Assembly: GCA_014529385.2 (NCBI GenBank)
Contig: CM043942.1
Span: 33,339,969-33,399,968, forward strand
From: Adiantum capillus-veneris
Lineage: Eukaryota; Streptophyta; Polypodiopsida; Polypodiales; Pteridaceae
Length of the DNA stretch: 60,000 nt
Direction of reading: 5' to 3'
The position numbers and the translations under genes are program-made. The notes under the pieces were generated by a model. That model had not been told where the DNA came from, made no database searches, and worked only from the letters and a program-made list of their open reading frames with translations. Within the stretch, counting starts at the first letter, position 1; each line of letters starts with the position of its first letter. This document shows positions 47,208 to 59,601 of the stretch, piece by piece.

Positions 47208-47434
47208 TGTTGGAATTAGGGTTGCAGAGAAACACACACAGCTTGGAGAAGACGAAGGAAGCTCAAGGCACACAATAGAGAGTGTGTTACTTAGTGTGCA
47301 ATAGAAAGATCGATAGCCCTAGAGTGATGGGCGTATATACAATGCACGGGGGAAAAAACCTCCTAAAGAGGGAAAAAATGCCCCGGCGGTCCTAGTGTGT
47401 TCACACACATCACTACCACATGTATATGGTAACA
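47208..47434 (-). repeat. Copia B 3' LTR
   Basis: 227 bp; shares ATAGAAAGATCGATAG with its partner where copia A has ATGGAAAGATGGATAG. Confidence 0.97.
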
Positions 47435-47509
47435 AATCCCCCCTGGAGTGATGCGGTGAACGAGAGCTGGCACATGAGTAAAGGGAAGTGCCATGCCCTG
47501 AGGACAAGA

Positions 47510-50500
47510 TCAGTCCACAAAGGGGAGTAAGCCCAAAGCTTTGCGGAAAGCTTCAAGCTTCTCACGAGACAATGCCTTTGTGAAAAGATCTGCAAGGTTG
47601 TCCTGTGTTGGCACATAAGCCAAGCTGATCTCTCCTGCTGAGAGCCTCTCCCTGACATAGTGGTAATGCACCTCAATGTGCTTTGTGCGAGCATGAAAAA
47701 TTGGGTTCCTCGCAACTGCCAATGCACTCTGACTGTCAGTGTAGATAGTGTTGGCAGTGTCCTGTCCAACACCCAAGTCAGCCATAAGGCGTCTGAGCCA
47801 TACACACTCAACCGTAGCTGTGAAGACTGCCCTGTACTCAGCCTCACAACTCGAAGTGGCCACAGTAGGTTGCTTCTTGCTCAACCATGATATACATGAA
47901 CTGCCAAGCATGAAACAAAAACCACTTGTGGACACTCGCGTGTCAAAACAACCAACCCAATCTGAGTCCGAAAAAGCATGTAAGTTTGGCGGCAATGATC
48001 CCCCCTTGGGATAAAACAAGCCAAGATGTAAAGTGCCACTAAGGTAGCGGAAAATCCTCTTGACAGTCTGCCAATGCTTAGACCCTGGGCTATGCATAAA
48101 TCTGTTGACCTGTGAGGATGCAAACTGAATATCTGGCCTCGTGTTGCATACATAAATGAGGCAGCCAACAGCAATTTGGTAAAGAGTGACATCAGCAGGA
48201 TCGCCAGCACCATGTAGACTCAACTTCAAACCTGTTTCCATGGGAGTGGCAATAGGTTTGCAATCCTCAAGTCCAAACTTACATAGCAATGTCTATATGT
48301 AACTTTTCTGACACAAGGCAATACCACCATCACACTGCTTAAACTGTATACCCAAGTAATGATGCAACAGCCCCAAATCTTTCATCTTGAAAGTAGCATT
48401 CAAATCAGCCTTAAATTCAGCAATATGTCTCTCATTTGGTCCAGTGATCAGCAAATCATCAACATAAAGAACCACAATGAGAAATACATCATCCTCACGC
48501 TTTACATACAATGTGCTTTCTGTTGGACTGTTACGAAAGCCTCGTTTAACCAAATGAGTGTCAGCTTTCTCATACCAAGCAGGAGGAGATTGCTTCAACC
48601 CATACAAAGCCTTCTTACATTTGCACACTTTGTCCTCTTGTCCTTTTATGACAAAACCGCAAGGCTGCGTTACATAAACTTCCTCAAATATGTCACCATT
48701 CAAGAAAGCAGTAACAATGTCTGATTGATGTACATCCCAACCAAAATGAGCTGCCAATGCACATAGAAAACGCACAGTAGTCATACGACAAGTGGGAGCA
48801 AAAGTCTCTTCATAATCTATGCCTTTTTGTTGTGCATAACCCTTTGCAACAAGTCGAGCCTTATGGCGATCGATCTCACCATCTGGCTTGCGTTTCAACT
48901 TGTAAACCCACTTCGTACCAATGGCCTTTTTGCCAGGAGGAAAATCACATAAAGTCCATGTGTCATTCTCTATAAGTGCATCATATTCTGATTTCATGGC
49001 AGCAATCCAATTTTCTGAATTCTGTGCTTCATCAAAAGACAGAGGCTCCTCAACATCATGTAAACTAGACACAGCCAAAGCATAACAATCTGATGCATAA
49101 GATGCATGGCGAGAGCCTGAACGAGTACGACTAGATAAAGGTGCATCCAATTTACTGTCACGCAAAGTGTGCACCAGCCATTCTGGCATACCTCTAGCCT
49201 GCTCATTTTCAGCCCTTTCCTCATCAAGTACATCATGTACATCTGCATCAGTAATAGGCTGTTCTAAAACATTTTCAGAAACCCCCATAGGCTGTACATT
49301 TTCCTCATTGGAACTTACATTCGTATTTCCACCACTGAAAAGAGGCAACAAAGTGTCATAAATGTCCTGTGAGCTTACATTATTGTCTCTAGTACATGAC
49401 AGCAAGGGTTGAACAGAGTCTTCCACAAACACTACATCCCGTGAAACCAGAATACGTTTTGTTTGCAGATGATACAACCTGTAACCTTTGCTTTCAGCAC
49501 TATAACAACCAAAAATACATTTGACAGCCTTATCATCCAATTTTCTGCGCTGCACTTGTGGCACCAAAGCATATGCCAAACAGCCAAAAACACGCATGTG
49601 CTCAATAGAAGGTTTTCTATCATGCCATGCTTCATATGGAGTAATAGACTGCAAAGCTTTCATAGGACACCTGTTAAGTACATAAGTGGCACACATGATG
49701 GCCTCAAGCCAAAAAGAATGCGGCAAAGCTTGACTTTTGACCATACATCGTGCCATTTCCGTTAGTGACCTGTTTTTCCTCTCAGCAACACCATTTTGCT
49801 GAGGTGTATAAGGAATTGTACATTGGTGTTTTATCCCACGACTAGCCAGAAATGCATTAAATTCATGAGACATATACTCCCCCCCTCGATCGGAACAGAG
49901 GGTGCCCATAGTACATTTTGAGACATTTTCAGCCATAGCCAAAAATTGTTTGAAGCACATAAAAACTTCGGACTTCGCTTTAAGCGGAAATACCCATGCA
50001 TGCCTGGAGTAATCATCAATGAAAGTCACGAAGTACAGGTAATTGCCCAAGGACGGAGTTTGCATGGGCCCACAAACATCACTATGCACAAGCTGCAACC
50101 TGCATGTGGCCCTAACTGAACCATCCTTTGGAAACTTAGAACGCTGCATTTTACCCAGAATACAGCCTTCACAAACATATTTGACAGGTGCTTCAAGAGG
50201 CGGCAAAGAAGCAACGATATCAGATTTCTGCAAACGCAGCAAACTGGCAAAATTCAGATGACCAAAACGTGCATGCCAAAGTTTTGCATCTGAAATAGCC
50301 CTTGAATCTGCAACAGCATTTGCAAAATTTTGTCCACACTTGTCATACAAAGTGAGCTTATACAGCCCACGGCACAAAAGCCCAGATGCAACAATTTCAT
50401 CACCAAAACTGAGATCATGAACTGTACATCTGTCATCCACAAATTTGACTACATGTCCAAGTCTAGCAAGTGCGGATACAGACAAGAGATTCTTCTTGAT

Positions 50501-51796
50501 CCCAGGTACATAAAGTGCATCAACAAGTGTGAAGGAACTGCCATTTGCAGCAGTAAGCACAATCTTTCCAACTCCTTGAACTGGATAAGAGGCATTGTTG
50601 GCACAAGTAACTGAATTCCCATGAGGGACAGACTCGAGAGAGGTAAACAATTCATGATGTGAGGTAATGTGCTTTGTAGCACCACTGTCGAAATACCACA
50701 CATGTGAATCTGCAGCAACTGACAAGCATGCATCATGGACAGCAGGATTGTAAGTGCACTCTGCGCTAAAAGCCCATTTTGCATCAACATCAGCATCACA
50801 ATCTCCTTTCACAGAAGACTCAACAATGGCTGCATTTGTAGTGGAACCAGGATTTGCAGTGGAACCACCCTCTTTCTTCTTAGCCTCTTTGGCCTTCAAC
50901 TTAGGACAGGACTTGATCAAGTGATCATTGGCTTTACAATAATGGCAACGCATCTTCTTTTTGCCCTTATCACCAGAATTGCCAGACGAAGTGCTGCCAG
51001 CAGAAGCATTAGGAACAAAATTTTTGCCACTCGCAGCAGAACCATAAGAAGTGGCTGCATTACTGTTACCACCCTTTCTTTGAGAAGCAATAAAAGCCTG
51101 TTCAACTGTACGCTGCCTAGTCCTGTTTTTTCTAGAAAGTGACTCTTGCAACAGCAATGTGCATAATGCATCAAACTTGACAACTTCAGGATTTCCTTGG
51201 GTCATCAGTCTCCAAGTACTAGCAAAAGTCTGGTAGGAATCTGGTAAGGCATCAAGAATAGTCTGCACAAGGGAACTGTCCGAAATGACTTCACCTGCAG
51301 AAATGAGTTGCTCATTGATATCCTTGACACTAGCAAGGAAAGTGTCCATATCATCTTCCTCATGCATAATCTTCGACTCTAGCTCTTTACGCAGCAAAGC
51401 AATTTTAGCCTCATTGCGGCTTGCATAAAGACCTGCTAGAATATCCCAAGCCTATTTTGCAGATTTTGCTGAACGGATGTGAGGAATAATGGTGCGTTTC
51501 ACAGACAACGCAATCAATGCATGAGCCTGCGCATCCTTAACATCCCAACGAGCTTGTTCTACCGTAGGCAAAACAACTCTAACAGCTACAATCCTTGCAG
51601 CAAGACCTGCAACATCCTCAACATCGCCTACATCTTCAGAACCAGGACGTACATCAATGCCCTGCACAATGTTCCAGACACCTTTTGACACAAGAACATG
51701 TTGCATCATATAAGCCCACATAGGGTAGTTGTCCCCATCCAACCTGTCCTCAGCAGCAAACATCTTGAACACATCTGTGTTGTTGTTGTCAGCCAT
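47510..51796 (-). pseudogene. Copia B gag-pol, two premature stops
   Basis: Start ATG at 51796 as in copia A, with the same frame to the end and no frameshift. The first stop (51452-51454) changes a CAG Gln codon to TAG in gag, at copia A residue 135. The second (48293-48295) changes a GAG Glu codon to TAG after CQKSYI in RT. Between them 1034 codons stay open, with all protease, integrase and RT motifs including YVDD. A few missense changes occur (for example VGYS to GCYS in the integrase C-terminal part). It cannot make a full polyprotein without readthrough but could be mobilised by copia A proteins. Confidence 0.93.
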
Positions 51797-52144
51797 GGTA
51801 AATGTTGCACCTGATGTGAAAACTGCCCGAAAATAGAAGAAATGGAGCGGGAACAACTTGTGCTATATAGCACAAACCGTAGAAGACTATAAGGCACCTG
51901 TTATGCAGAAAACGGCACTGACAGAAAATCGACACAAAATGACGAAATAGCATGTGCAGTACTGTCCGTAGTGGAAACGGAGGCCGAAATGAGCCCAAAT
52001 CAAAATTCTGAGCAGACCAAGCTCTTCGAGTTCTCCCAAAATATTTGTCGACCTGCGAACGCTCGCCAAAGCTCACTGAAAATGGAGAAAGTGAGCAGGC
52101 GTGTGCTGGAGCAGCTGGCGACTAAGCCCAGGAGGACGTGACCT

Positions 52145-52156
52145 GCTCTGATACCA
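52145..52156 (-). other. Copia B primer-binding site (tRNA-iMet)
   Basis: The minus strand reads TGGTATCAGAGC, two bases inside the 5' LTR. Confidence 0.95.
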
Positions 52157-52158
52157 AT

Positions 52159-52385
52159 TGTTGAAATTAGGGTTGCAGAGAAACACACACAGCTTGGAGA
52201 AGACGAAGGAAGCTCAAGGCACACAATAGAGAGTGTGTTACTTAGTGTGCAATAGAAAGATCGATAGCCCTAGAGTGATGGGCGTATATACAATGCACGG
52301 GGGAAAAAACCTCCTAAAGAGGGAAAAAATGCCCTGGCGGTCCTAGTGTGTTCACACACATCACTACCACATGTATATGGTAACA
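52159..52385 (-). repeat. Copia B 5' LTR
   Basis: 227 bp, two differences from the 3' LTR. Confidence 0.97.
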
Positions 52386-53105
52386 TTTGTTACATTGTTG
52401 TTTTTCCGCCATTGCATTTCTATCCTTCCGCATCCATACTTGTTTACCTTGTTTTGGTAGCCTAGATTTTTGCATTGTGGCCGGTGACTTCATTTGTCTG
52501 TCATTAGCATGGTTGGCTTTTACCTGGTTGTTGGTCTCGGGTTTCATGTTGTTCTTTGATGGCATTTGTGCTTTTGTCTTTGTTGCCAGTGATTGCATGG
52601 CTTGCAGTTGATCATGATGGTATTGCTGAGCAAAAGATATCACCTGTCGTTCATGTTCATGTTGAATTTTGACAGCCTTTGCTTTCCAATCTATCTGCAC
52701 ATTGTATGCTTTTTGCCAAGGTTGCCCTAGCATCATTGGGTGTTGTGTGTTTTCATATGTCACCACATAGAATTTGTGTGGATAGATATATTGATGTATC
52801 TGTACATGCAATATAGTCCATCCCAATGTTGTCAATGGGTGTGATGTGCTACTTTCCAGCACTTGGGGAGTAGGATGAAGTTGATCTATGACTTTGAGCT
52901 GTTGGTATAATCCGTAAGAGATCAAATTTGCTTGAGCACCCGAATCAAGCAAAGCTGTTGATTCAACTTGATTGTTGCCTACTTTGACTGTAATTATTTG
53001 CTCCATTGTTTCCTCCTCCAACTCAGTCAGTCGAATGGCATTGATTCGCAATGGTGCTCCACTTTTCTGCCTCTGTCGCAGAATCCTTCTTTTTGCAATG
53101 CGTTT

Positions 53106-54590
53106 CTATGCTTCGGCTTGAGCTTCCTCCCATACTCTCTCTTTTTCCTTCATTCGTTGTTTTCCTTGATGAATTTGTTGGAGCATCTCTTGTGTGAGTG
53201 GTAGATGATACCTCCTCAGTCGACATCCACTAATCCAGTTTGGCATTTCTTCACCTGCTAATGTAGCAAGCTTGACAGCTCCACTTTGTGATAGATCACT
53301 AATCACAAATGGTCCCATCCCTTGCTTTTTAAGTTTCTTGGCATGTCGCTTCAAGGTAAAAACAAGTACATAATTACCTGTTTTGAACTCTTTGGTACGC
53401 ACATGTTTGTCAAAAAATTCCTTTTGTCTTCTCTTTTTAGCATAGATTGAAGCGACAGCTCGCAAGCGGAGTTCATCTAGCTTTTCAAGATCATCAATTC
53501 TTGAAGAGAGCTCATGCCCTATCCATTCCAAGCTTGTTGCTACTCGTAGAGTTGGGATTAAAAACTCTATGGGTAGTATAGCATTTAGGCCAAACACCAT
53601 GTTGTATGGTGTTGTTCCTATTGATGTTTTGTAAGCTACCCTGTATGCCCATAGTGTTGAGTGTAGTTGCTGATCCCAATCTATTCTTGAGTCTGACACT
53701 ATTTTAGTGAGAACCGTGCATAGTGTTTTATTTGTGGCCTTAGCTTGCCCATTGGCCTGTGGATGGTATGGTGCTGATTTCCTATGTATGACCATGAATT
53801 CCTCTAGCAGATATTCAATGACTTCATTGAGAAAGTGTGTTCCACGGTCACTGACAATTTCTATTGGTAACCCGTAACGTACAAAAACATTCTCATACAA
53901 AAATTGTGCCGTGGTGCGTGCATCAGCTTTTTGTGTTGCTTTGGCTTCGACCCATTTTGTGAGATAGTCAGTAGCCACAATGATATATTGGGTATGGGTG
54001 CGATATGCAGGGGGTGATATAGGTCCCACAAAATCAATGCCCCATTTTGCAAATGTCCTTGCCCCCATCATTGGCCTTAATGGCATCTCATCTCTTTTTA
54101 TTGGTATCTTGGTGCATTGACACGCATCACAACGCTTTACAAACTCGTCGGCATCCATGTGCAATGTAGGCCACCAAATTCCTACGGTTAAGACAATTTT
54201 TGCCATCTTATCACCCGAAAAATGGCCTCCACTTATTCCGCTATGTGCATGTTCTAGAATCAGCAGGTATTCGATTTCACTTGCACAGATTCTAAGTTGA
54301 TTGTCCTTCCCCCGCTTATAGAGTTGGTTCCCAATTAACTGAAAGTCACGAGCTTCCAGCTCTATAGCTTTTCCCCGTGCTCTTGTGATGTTCTCAAGGA
54401 ATGTCCTGGTGGTTAATAAGTCAATAATATATTGGCTCCATGCAGGTGCTATGTTCACCTGAAACAAAGTTGCGTGGTCCACTGGTCGTTTGGCACTACA
54501 TACTGTACAACTAGTAACATGAGAATGTGTGTCCGCATACATAGTTGGCCAATAAACCCCTAACTGTTTCAGTCTCTGGTGTGTTTTCAT
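53106..54590 (-). pseudogene. E2 integrase with two zinc-finger modules
   Basis: 494 open codons. A first zinc-finger end (KTHQRLKQLGVYWPTM, then CTVC at 28-31) is followed by a linker and a full second module (HAHSGISGGHFSGDK, GIWWPTL, CDACQC at 115-159). The catalytic core starts at KWGIDFVGP (Asp186) and continues with SDRGTHFLNE (Asp248) and YHPQANGQAKATNK. The third catalytic residue, normally Glu in GQAE, is Lys284 here, so strand transfer should be dead. The C-terminal part has TGNYVLVF and KKQGMGPFVISD. The frame ends at TAG 53106-53108, then continues open into the retropepsin-like ORF. A stop at 54732 separates it from RNase H in the same frame. Confidence 0.85.
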
Positions 54591-54731
54591 TGTTGAACAA
54601 TGAAATGCACAACCCTGGACATGTGCCTCTTCTAGGTAGCACTCGAATTCTTCCGGATTTATACATAATCATAGGATTAGGTCCGATCGAAGATGATACA
54701 GCCGTCCTGCTATCAACTGGAAGTTTCTTGT

Positions 54732-56229
54732 TTATCGAATTGTTTGTTGTTTGGATCTGCCTTCCGTATTATCAAACTCACTTCCGAAGGAGAGAATGCT
54801 AACAATTTCCTGAGACCATTTGGGTACCATTTCAATGTTGAAAAGATAAGCATCTGGTATGTCATCATCTACTCCTTGAGGAACTTCCCCGTTGTGTATC
54901 CTTGAAAGATGATCTGTTCGCAAATGGGTTTTACCCTTTTTGACCACCACTGTGAAGTCAAATTCTAGCAATATAATAAACCAGCGTACGATTCTTCCTG
55001 TATTGCAAGGTTTATTTACTAGGTACAAAAGAGCTTGATGATCCGTGAAGAACACAAATTTGTTTGCAAGCAAATAATGCCGAAATTTCTTTACAGCATA
55101 AATCATTCCTAACCCTTCCCTCTCGGTGGTTGTGTAGTTCTTTTCTGCACTATTTAACTGTCGGCTCGCATAGCAAATCAAAAAATCCATTGTTCCGTCT
55201 CCAGGTTGAGCTAGAATACTTCCAATGGCATATGCTGAAGCATCAATGTGCACATGGAATATCTTTTCCCAATCTGATGCCTTTAATGCAGGTGCTGATA
55301 TAAGGTTTTCCTTCAACTTTTGGAATGAAGTTTCACACTCTTCGGTCCACTCGAAATTTACTAGCAACCGATACAGAGGTTGTGCGATAACCGCATACAT
55401 GTATATGAATCTTCGATAATATCCACAGTGTCCCATGAAGGATTGCACTTGTTTCGCATTAGTAGGCCTGGGTAGGTCTACAATGACTTTGACTTTGTCT
55501 AGGTCTGTGGTTATGCCATTTCTTGAGACAATGTGTCCTAAGATTCGTCCTTGCTTAACCATAAATACACATTTCTTCGGGTTTAGACAGATTCGATATG
55601 TTCAGCACTTTTCAAAGACCTTTTGCAATTGGTCTATATGTTTCTCTCACAGAAGAGAGTGTACACATAGGTCATCCATGTAAATTTCTAAGAATATTCT
55701 TAGGTATTCCTTGAATGCGTGAGTCATTAACCTCTGGAAAGTGGCTAGTGCATTAGTTAAGCCAAATGGCATAACTCGATACAACCAACATATCTTCCCT
55801 TGATATTGTCAGTTGGTTGTATCCTGAAAACCCATCCAGAAAAGAATAAGCCCGTTTCCCGGCCACTCGCTCAAGTACATGTTATGTGATTGGCAAGGAA
55901 TAATTATCCCTTATGATTGCTGCATTCACCTTCTTGAGGTTTACACACACCCGTAGTTTTTCGTTCTTTTTGGGAACTACCACAATGGGTGACACCCAAT
56001 CTGTATGTTCAATCTCATAGATAAATTCCGCTGCCATCAGTTTATCAATCTCTTCCTTGATTCGTTTAGCAAATGTGTCATTATATGTATAAGGACGTTG
56101 TTTGCTAGGTTTTGCATCCGATTTCAAAGGAATTGTATGTTGGCATATCAATGGATCAACTCCTTTGAGGTCTTTGTAGGACCAAGCGAACACATCTTTA
56201 TACTTCTTGAGAAGTTGTGTTAGCTGCAC
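54732..56229 (-). pseudogene. E2 reverse transcriptase and RNase H, frameshifted
   Basis: 56229-55882 encodes YKDVFAWSYKDLKGVDP and WVSPIVVVPKKNEKLRVCVN, the RT fingers. The palm (55880-55565) is in broken frames. 55562-54732 encodes GRILGHIVSRNGI, FMGHCGYYRRFI and RNase H (HVHIDASAYAIGSILAQ, FFTDHQALLYLV). The two open parts are in different frames, so at least one indel lies between them. The RNase H frame runs into integrase through stops. The 5' end joins gag-protease in the same frame through stops near 56491. Confidence 0.85.
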
Positions 56230-56490
56230 TTCCTCCTCAGGCTCTAAATCGTTAGCTATATAGACCGGCTGAGTCTTTTCACCTGGTTCTGCGAGGTCTA
56301 TCTTTTTTGCATTTTCAGGTCCCGTAAGATTCTTGGTTGGTTCTCTCCCTGATTGGTGGTGTCATGATGATTTTTCTGTCTTGGATAGTAAATTTCTGAT
56401 AGTGTGCCGGTACGTTCATGTTGCCCTTTTCTGACTCCCCTTTACCATCACTATCTTCTTCAGTAGTCCATATCTCTCTCAAAGACCGTT

Positions 56491-59400
56491 TCAGTTCTTG
56501 GTATTTCTGTTTATGCTCCAGTTTGGTCCACTCTTGGTCTTTTGTTGTTCCTTTTTTTGATTTTTCAGATTTTGTGATTTTGTTTCGGTTTTAGCTTTTC
56601 GTACCTGTTTTATTTCTTCTCGCGTTCTTTCTTTTTGATTTTCTGAGTATTTTCCTGATATTTGATCTTTCACACAATCCTCTGCTTTTACAAGCATCAA
56701 ATAGTGAATTTTACCTTTTATCCTAGGCACCAGGTTCTCTCTCGCTTTGTTTCCTGCTCTTTTCCTCCTATAGCGTTCTTGGCGTTTAGGGTGTTGATTA
56801 GCAAAATCGTAAAACTTGATATTCTCGGCTTCATTTCCACGCTCACTTGAGGTGTCTGAACACTCATTATCTGCATCATCATTTACTTCCAAATGTTCAG
56901 AGGAGTTGTAAAACTCTTCTTGTTCTGGAGGTTCCACCATCCCTTTTTCTAGTACAACGCTTACCATGTAATAGGGTAGCACATCATAGCCATCCTTATC
57001 GCAAAATTTTGTTGTTGGATTGTCAGTAATGGTACAGACATCCAACGTTGCCAATATGTGTTCCCATTCTAGAGGTTCCAAGGCATCTTCAGGGAAAGGT
57101 TCCGGAATATACTCCTTGTCCTCGATTGATCTTTCTAAGATGCATTCCTCTCTTCTTAAGCTTCCACAATGTGAAGCTCCGCACATCCATAGCTCTTTTG
57201 GTTGCCCTAACCATGCTGGTAGTTCCGATCCTGCTACTATAGCCGAATCAAACTCTTCCACTGGTGTTTGGTTTACATCTTTGTAACTATGGTCTTTCAG
57301 GTGTATTTTAGTTGTTTTCTTGCCATGTCTAAGGTATATGTGGTCATAACCCCAATCTTGGACCATCTTCAGTTGTCGCATGAATGGTCGTCCCAAGATT
57401 ATCTCATAATTGTTCTTTTTGTCGAAATCGACTATTGCAAATGTATGCTCATACTCGATTCCGCACGAAGTGACAATTACTTTTTCTAAGAGTCCTAGAG
57501 GCTTCTCCATGAACCCATCTGCCAACTGCAGTTTCATTCTGGTAGCCCTCAGAGCTAGTTTTCCCCATTTTTTCCAAATTTCTTTGGTGGCGATAGCAAC
57601 TCCCGCTCCACTGTCAAGAATAGCCTTGGAGACTACTCCTTGGAATTCTACCGGTAGCGTGGTGTTTCCGTCTTCTCCCTCGCAATACTCTCCAACCTTA
57701 TTCAATGGTACTGGTCTAGTGTTTAGGTTAGGTCTGTCCAACTCCCTGATTCCTTCTTGGAGCTTCAAGGTGGGGTCTTTCACTCCAAATTTTTCTAGGA
57801 ATTTTCCTATTGTGGTCCACATGTTTGGCCTTAATCTTAGGAGTTCTGCTAACGTGATTGTGCATGCCACCGGGGTGGATAACATCTCAATCAATCCTTG
57901 TGAATCCATCACCCTGTTAGAAGAAAGTATTTGAGATGGGATTGCTCTCACTTCCGACTTAGCTTCATATTCTCCCAGGTAAGAGGGTAAAGTTCTCAAA
58001 GAGTCTGGTTGGCTGTGCCTCAAACTAATAGATCCTTGGTCTCCCCCTTGTGAATGTATCTCAAAGTTCATATGCGATCTTGCCTCAAATTCTTCAATAG
58101 GAGGTAAGATCACATTCTTTTCTTTTCTCGTGCTATTCATGGGGTTACTCATCCTATTAGCCTCGTTGGCCTCTCGGATTTGCTTCCACAGATCATCTAG
58201 ACCATTACCGTCCTTACCCATTTCTGCCAATATTTTAGGCTGGAACCCGTCACTTGCCCCATCAGTGGTATTTGGCACTACGATAGGCTCTCCACTGGAC
58301 TCATAATCATTAGTGAGTCTTTCCTTTGTTTCTTCATGTTTCTCTAATGTTGGTTGGATAGGGGTTGGAGCTGGTGCGTCATGACAATTTGCCGGTTTAC
58401 CCAATGGGTCTTCCATCAATGATTGAGCCGTCTCGATCATCTTTTTACACATATCCAACCTCTGTGTTTCTATTCTTGCATATGGATAAGTCATCCACCT
58501 TTGCTCCTGGGTTTGGTTCTTTTTAAGTCGAGCTTCATAAGCTTTTAGCAGTGCATTCAACTTCTCGTTTACCTTGTCTACCAGTACAGATCCTCCTGAT
58601 CCTGCACTTTTGGGCTCTGCTATTTCCTTGGGTGCTATGGCTGCTGTGGTGTGTGAGCTTAAGCTAGCTAGATCCTCTAACCGCTCCAATCTGTTCTTTG
58701 TATGTTTCAACTCCTCGGATAGGGCTGTTTGCTCCCGTTCTTTCTTGGCCTTCCTACGCGCCTTTCTAGCTTTCCAAGTGTTTCTCTGATTTTTCGTTTC
58801 TGAACTTTGGGCATCGGTTTTTGGTTCTTCAACTATGGGTTCGTTCGTCCTTCTTTGGGCTTGGGCTCGTGTTACCGCCTGAATAGGTATGATTGTTTCA
58901 TTTTCTAATCCTCCACTGGAGGGTACTGTTTCTAACATGTTCAGGGTGGTTTTTTCTCCTTTGCTCGGGTTTTTAGGGCAATCGGGAATCAAATGAGTAA
59001 TTCCACATTCTGGGCAATACGCATTGACTCTAATGATTTCATCATGAGGACAGTCTCTCAGCCAATGGTCTCCTCCACACTTGTGACAGGGTCCCTTGGG
59101 TTGTTGAGGTGCTCCTTGAGCCCCTCTTTGCTGGTAAGCCTGTCTCTGTCCTCCCATGCCTCCATTGGCTATGAGCATCAGTGTTCGTTCATCTAAGCTA
59201 TATCTTCCTTCTCCTGCGGCCTGTGCTGCAGTTGGTGGTCCTTGATTCCCTATCATGTTCCATGGTTCTGGTGTCGAGGGTTCTTCCGGTGGATAATAGA
59301 CAGGGTTTGCCGCATATCCATTGGGATCTTCATAATATGCATGCATAGGAACCAAAGCCTTTTCTTCTGATTCAGTTACCGTTGGTGTGTATCTGATACC

Positions 59401-59559
59401 AACTGGTCGTAATCCTGGTAGGGGTGGTTGTTGCCCCAACACCGGTTGTGGTCTTTCTACACCTACAGGTCCTGGTAAGTTGCCTACTTGATATCTGGGC
59501 ATTGGTGGAACTTGAGGGGAATCTATTGGAGCTTGGGGAGCGTAAGGTCTCTCCCTCAC
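56491..59559 (-). pseudogene. E2 gag-protease, 1022 open codons
   Basis: A Pro-rich start is followed by two zinc knuckles, CHKCGGDHWLRDCP (158-171) and CPECGITHLIPDCP (182-195). A Lys/Arg-rich and coiled-coil stretch (about 265-300) comes next. The retropepsin has AILDSGAG (646-653) and, further on, IILGRPFM, the second conserved segment. The C-terminal linker is acidic. It is the best preserved gag-protease of this family in the window. The frame is continuous upstream with the gag segment at 59602-59922 through one TGA. Confidence 0.85.
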
Positions 59560-59601
59560 ATATCCCTTGTTATAATAACATTCCTCGGTCCCATGGTTTG
59601 T

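Larger units (their letters stand above)
47208..52385 (-). mobile_element. Copia B: Ty1/copia element nested in E2, two nonsense codons
   Basis: 5178 bp, the same length as copia A, with 227-bp LTRs and target duplication TTTGT (47203-47207 and 52386-52390). The LTRs differ at two positions that I found: 47213 versus 52164, and 47384 versus 52335. The primer site (52145-52156) and polypurine tract match copia A. Removing the element and one duplication leaves the E2 ORF in frame, so E2 was present first. Confidence 0.97.
46735..53051 (-). pseudogene. E2 second retropepsin-like ORF with WIPK-repeat tail, split by copia B
   Basis: The part right of the insertion (53051-52391) has a retropepsin-like domain with ALLDSGAQANLIS (Asp36, Ser37, Gly38) and, after it, MMLGQPW, like the second conserved strand of these proteases. 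A Lys/Gln-rich stretch follows. The part left of the insertion (47202-46735) continues in the same frame and carries repeats of the form Q.W[IM][PR]K (QMWIPKK, QIWIPK, YMWIPMK). Together they make about 375 codons. Upstream the frame is continuous with integrase through one TAG at 53106. The protease already in E2 gag-pol makes this a second one. The role is unknown; it could be a processing protease or a captured domain. Confidence 0.65.
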
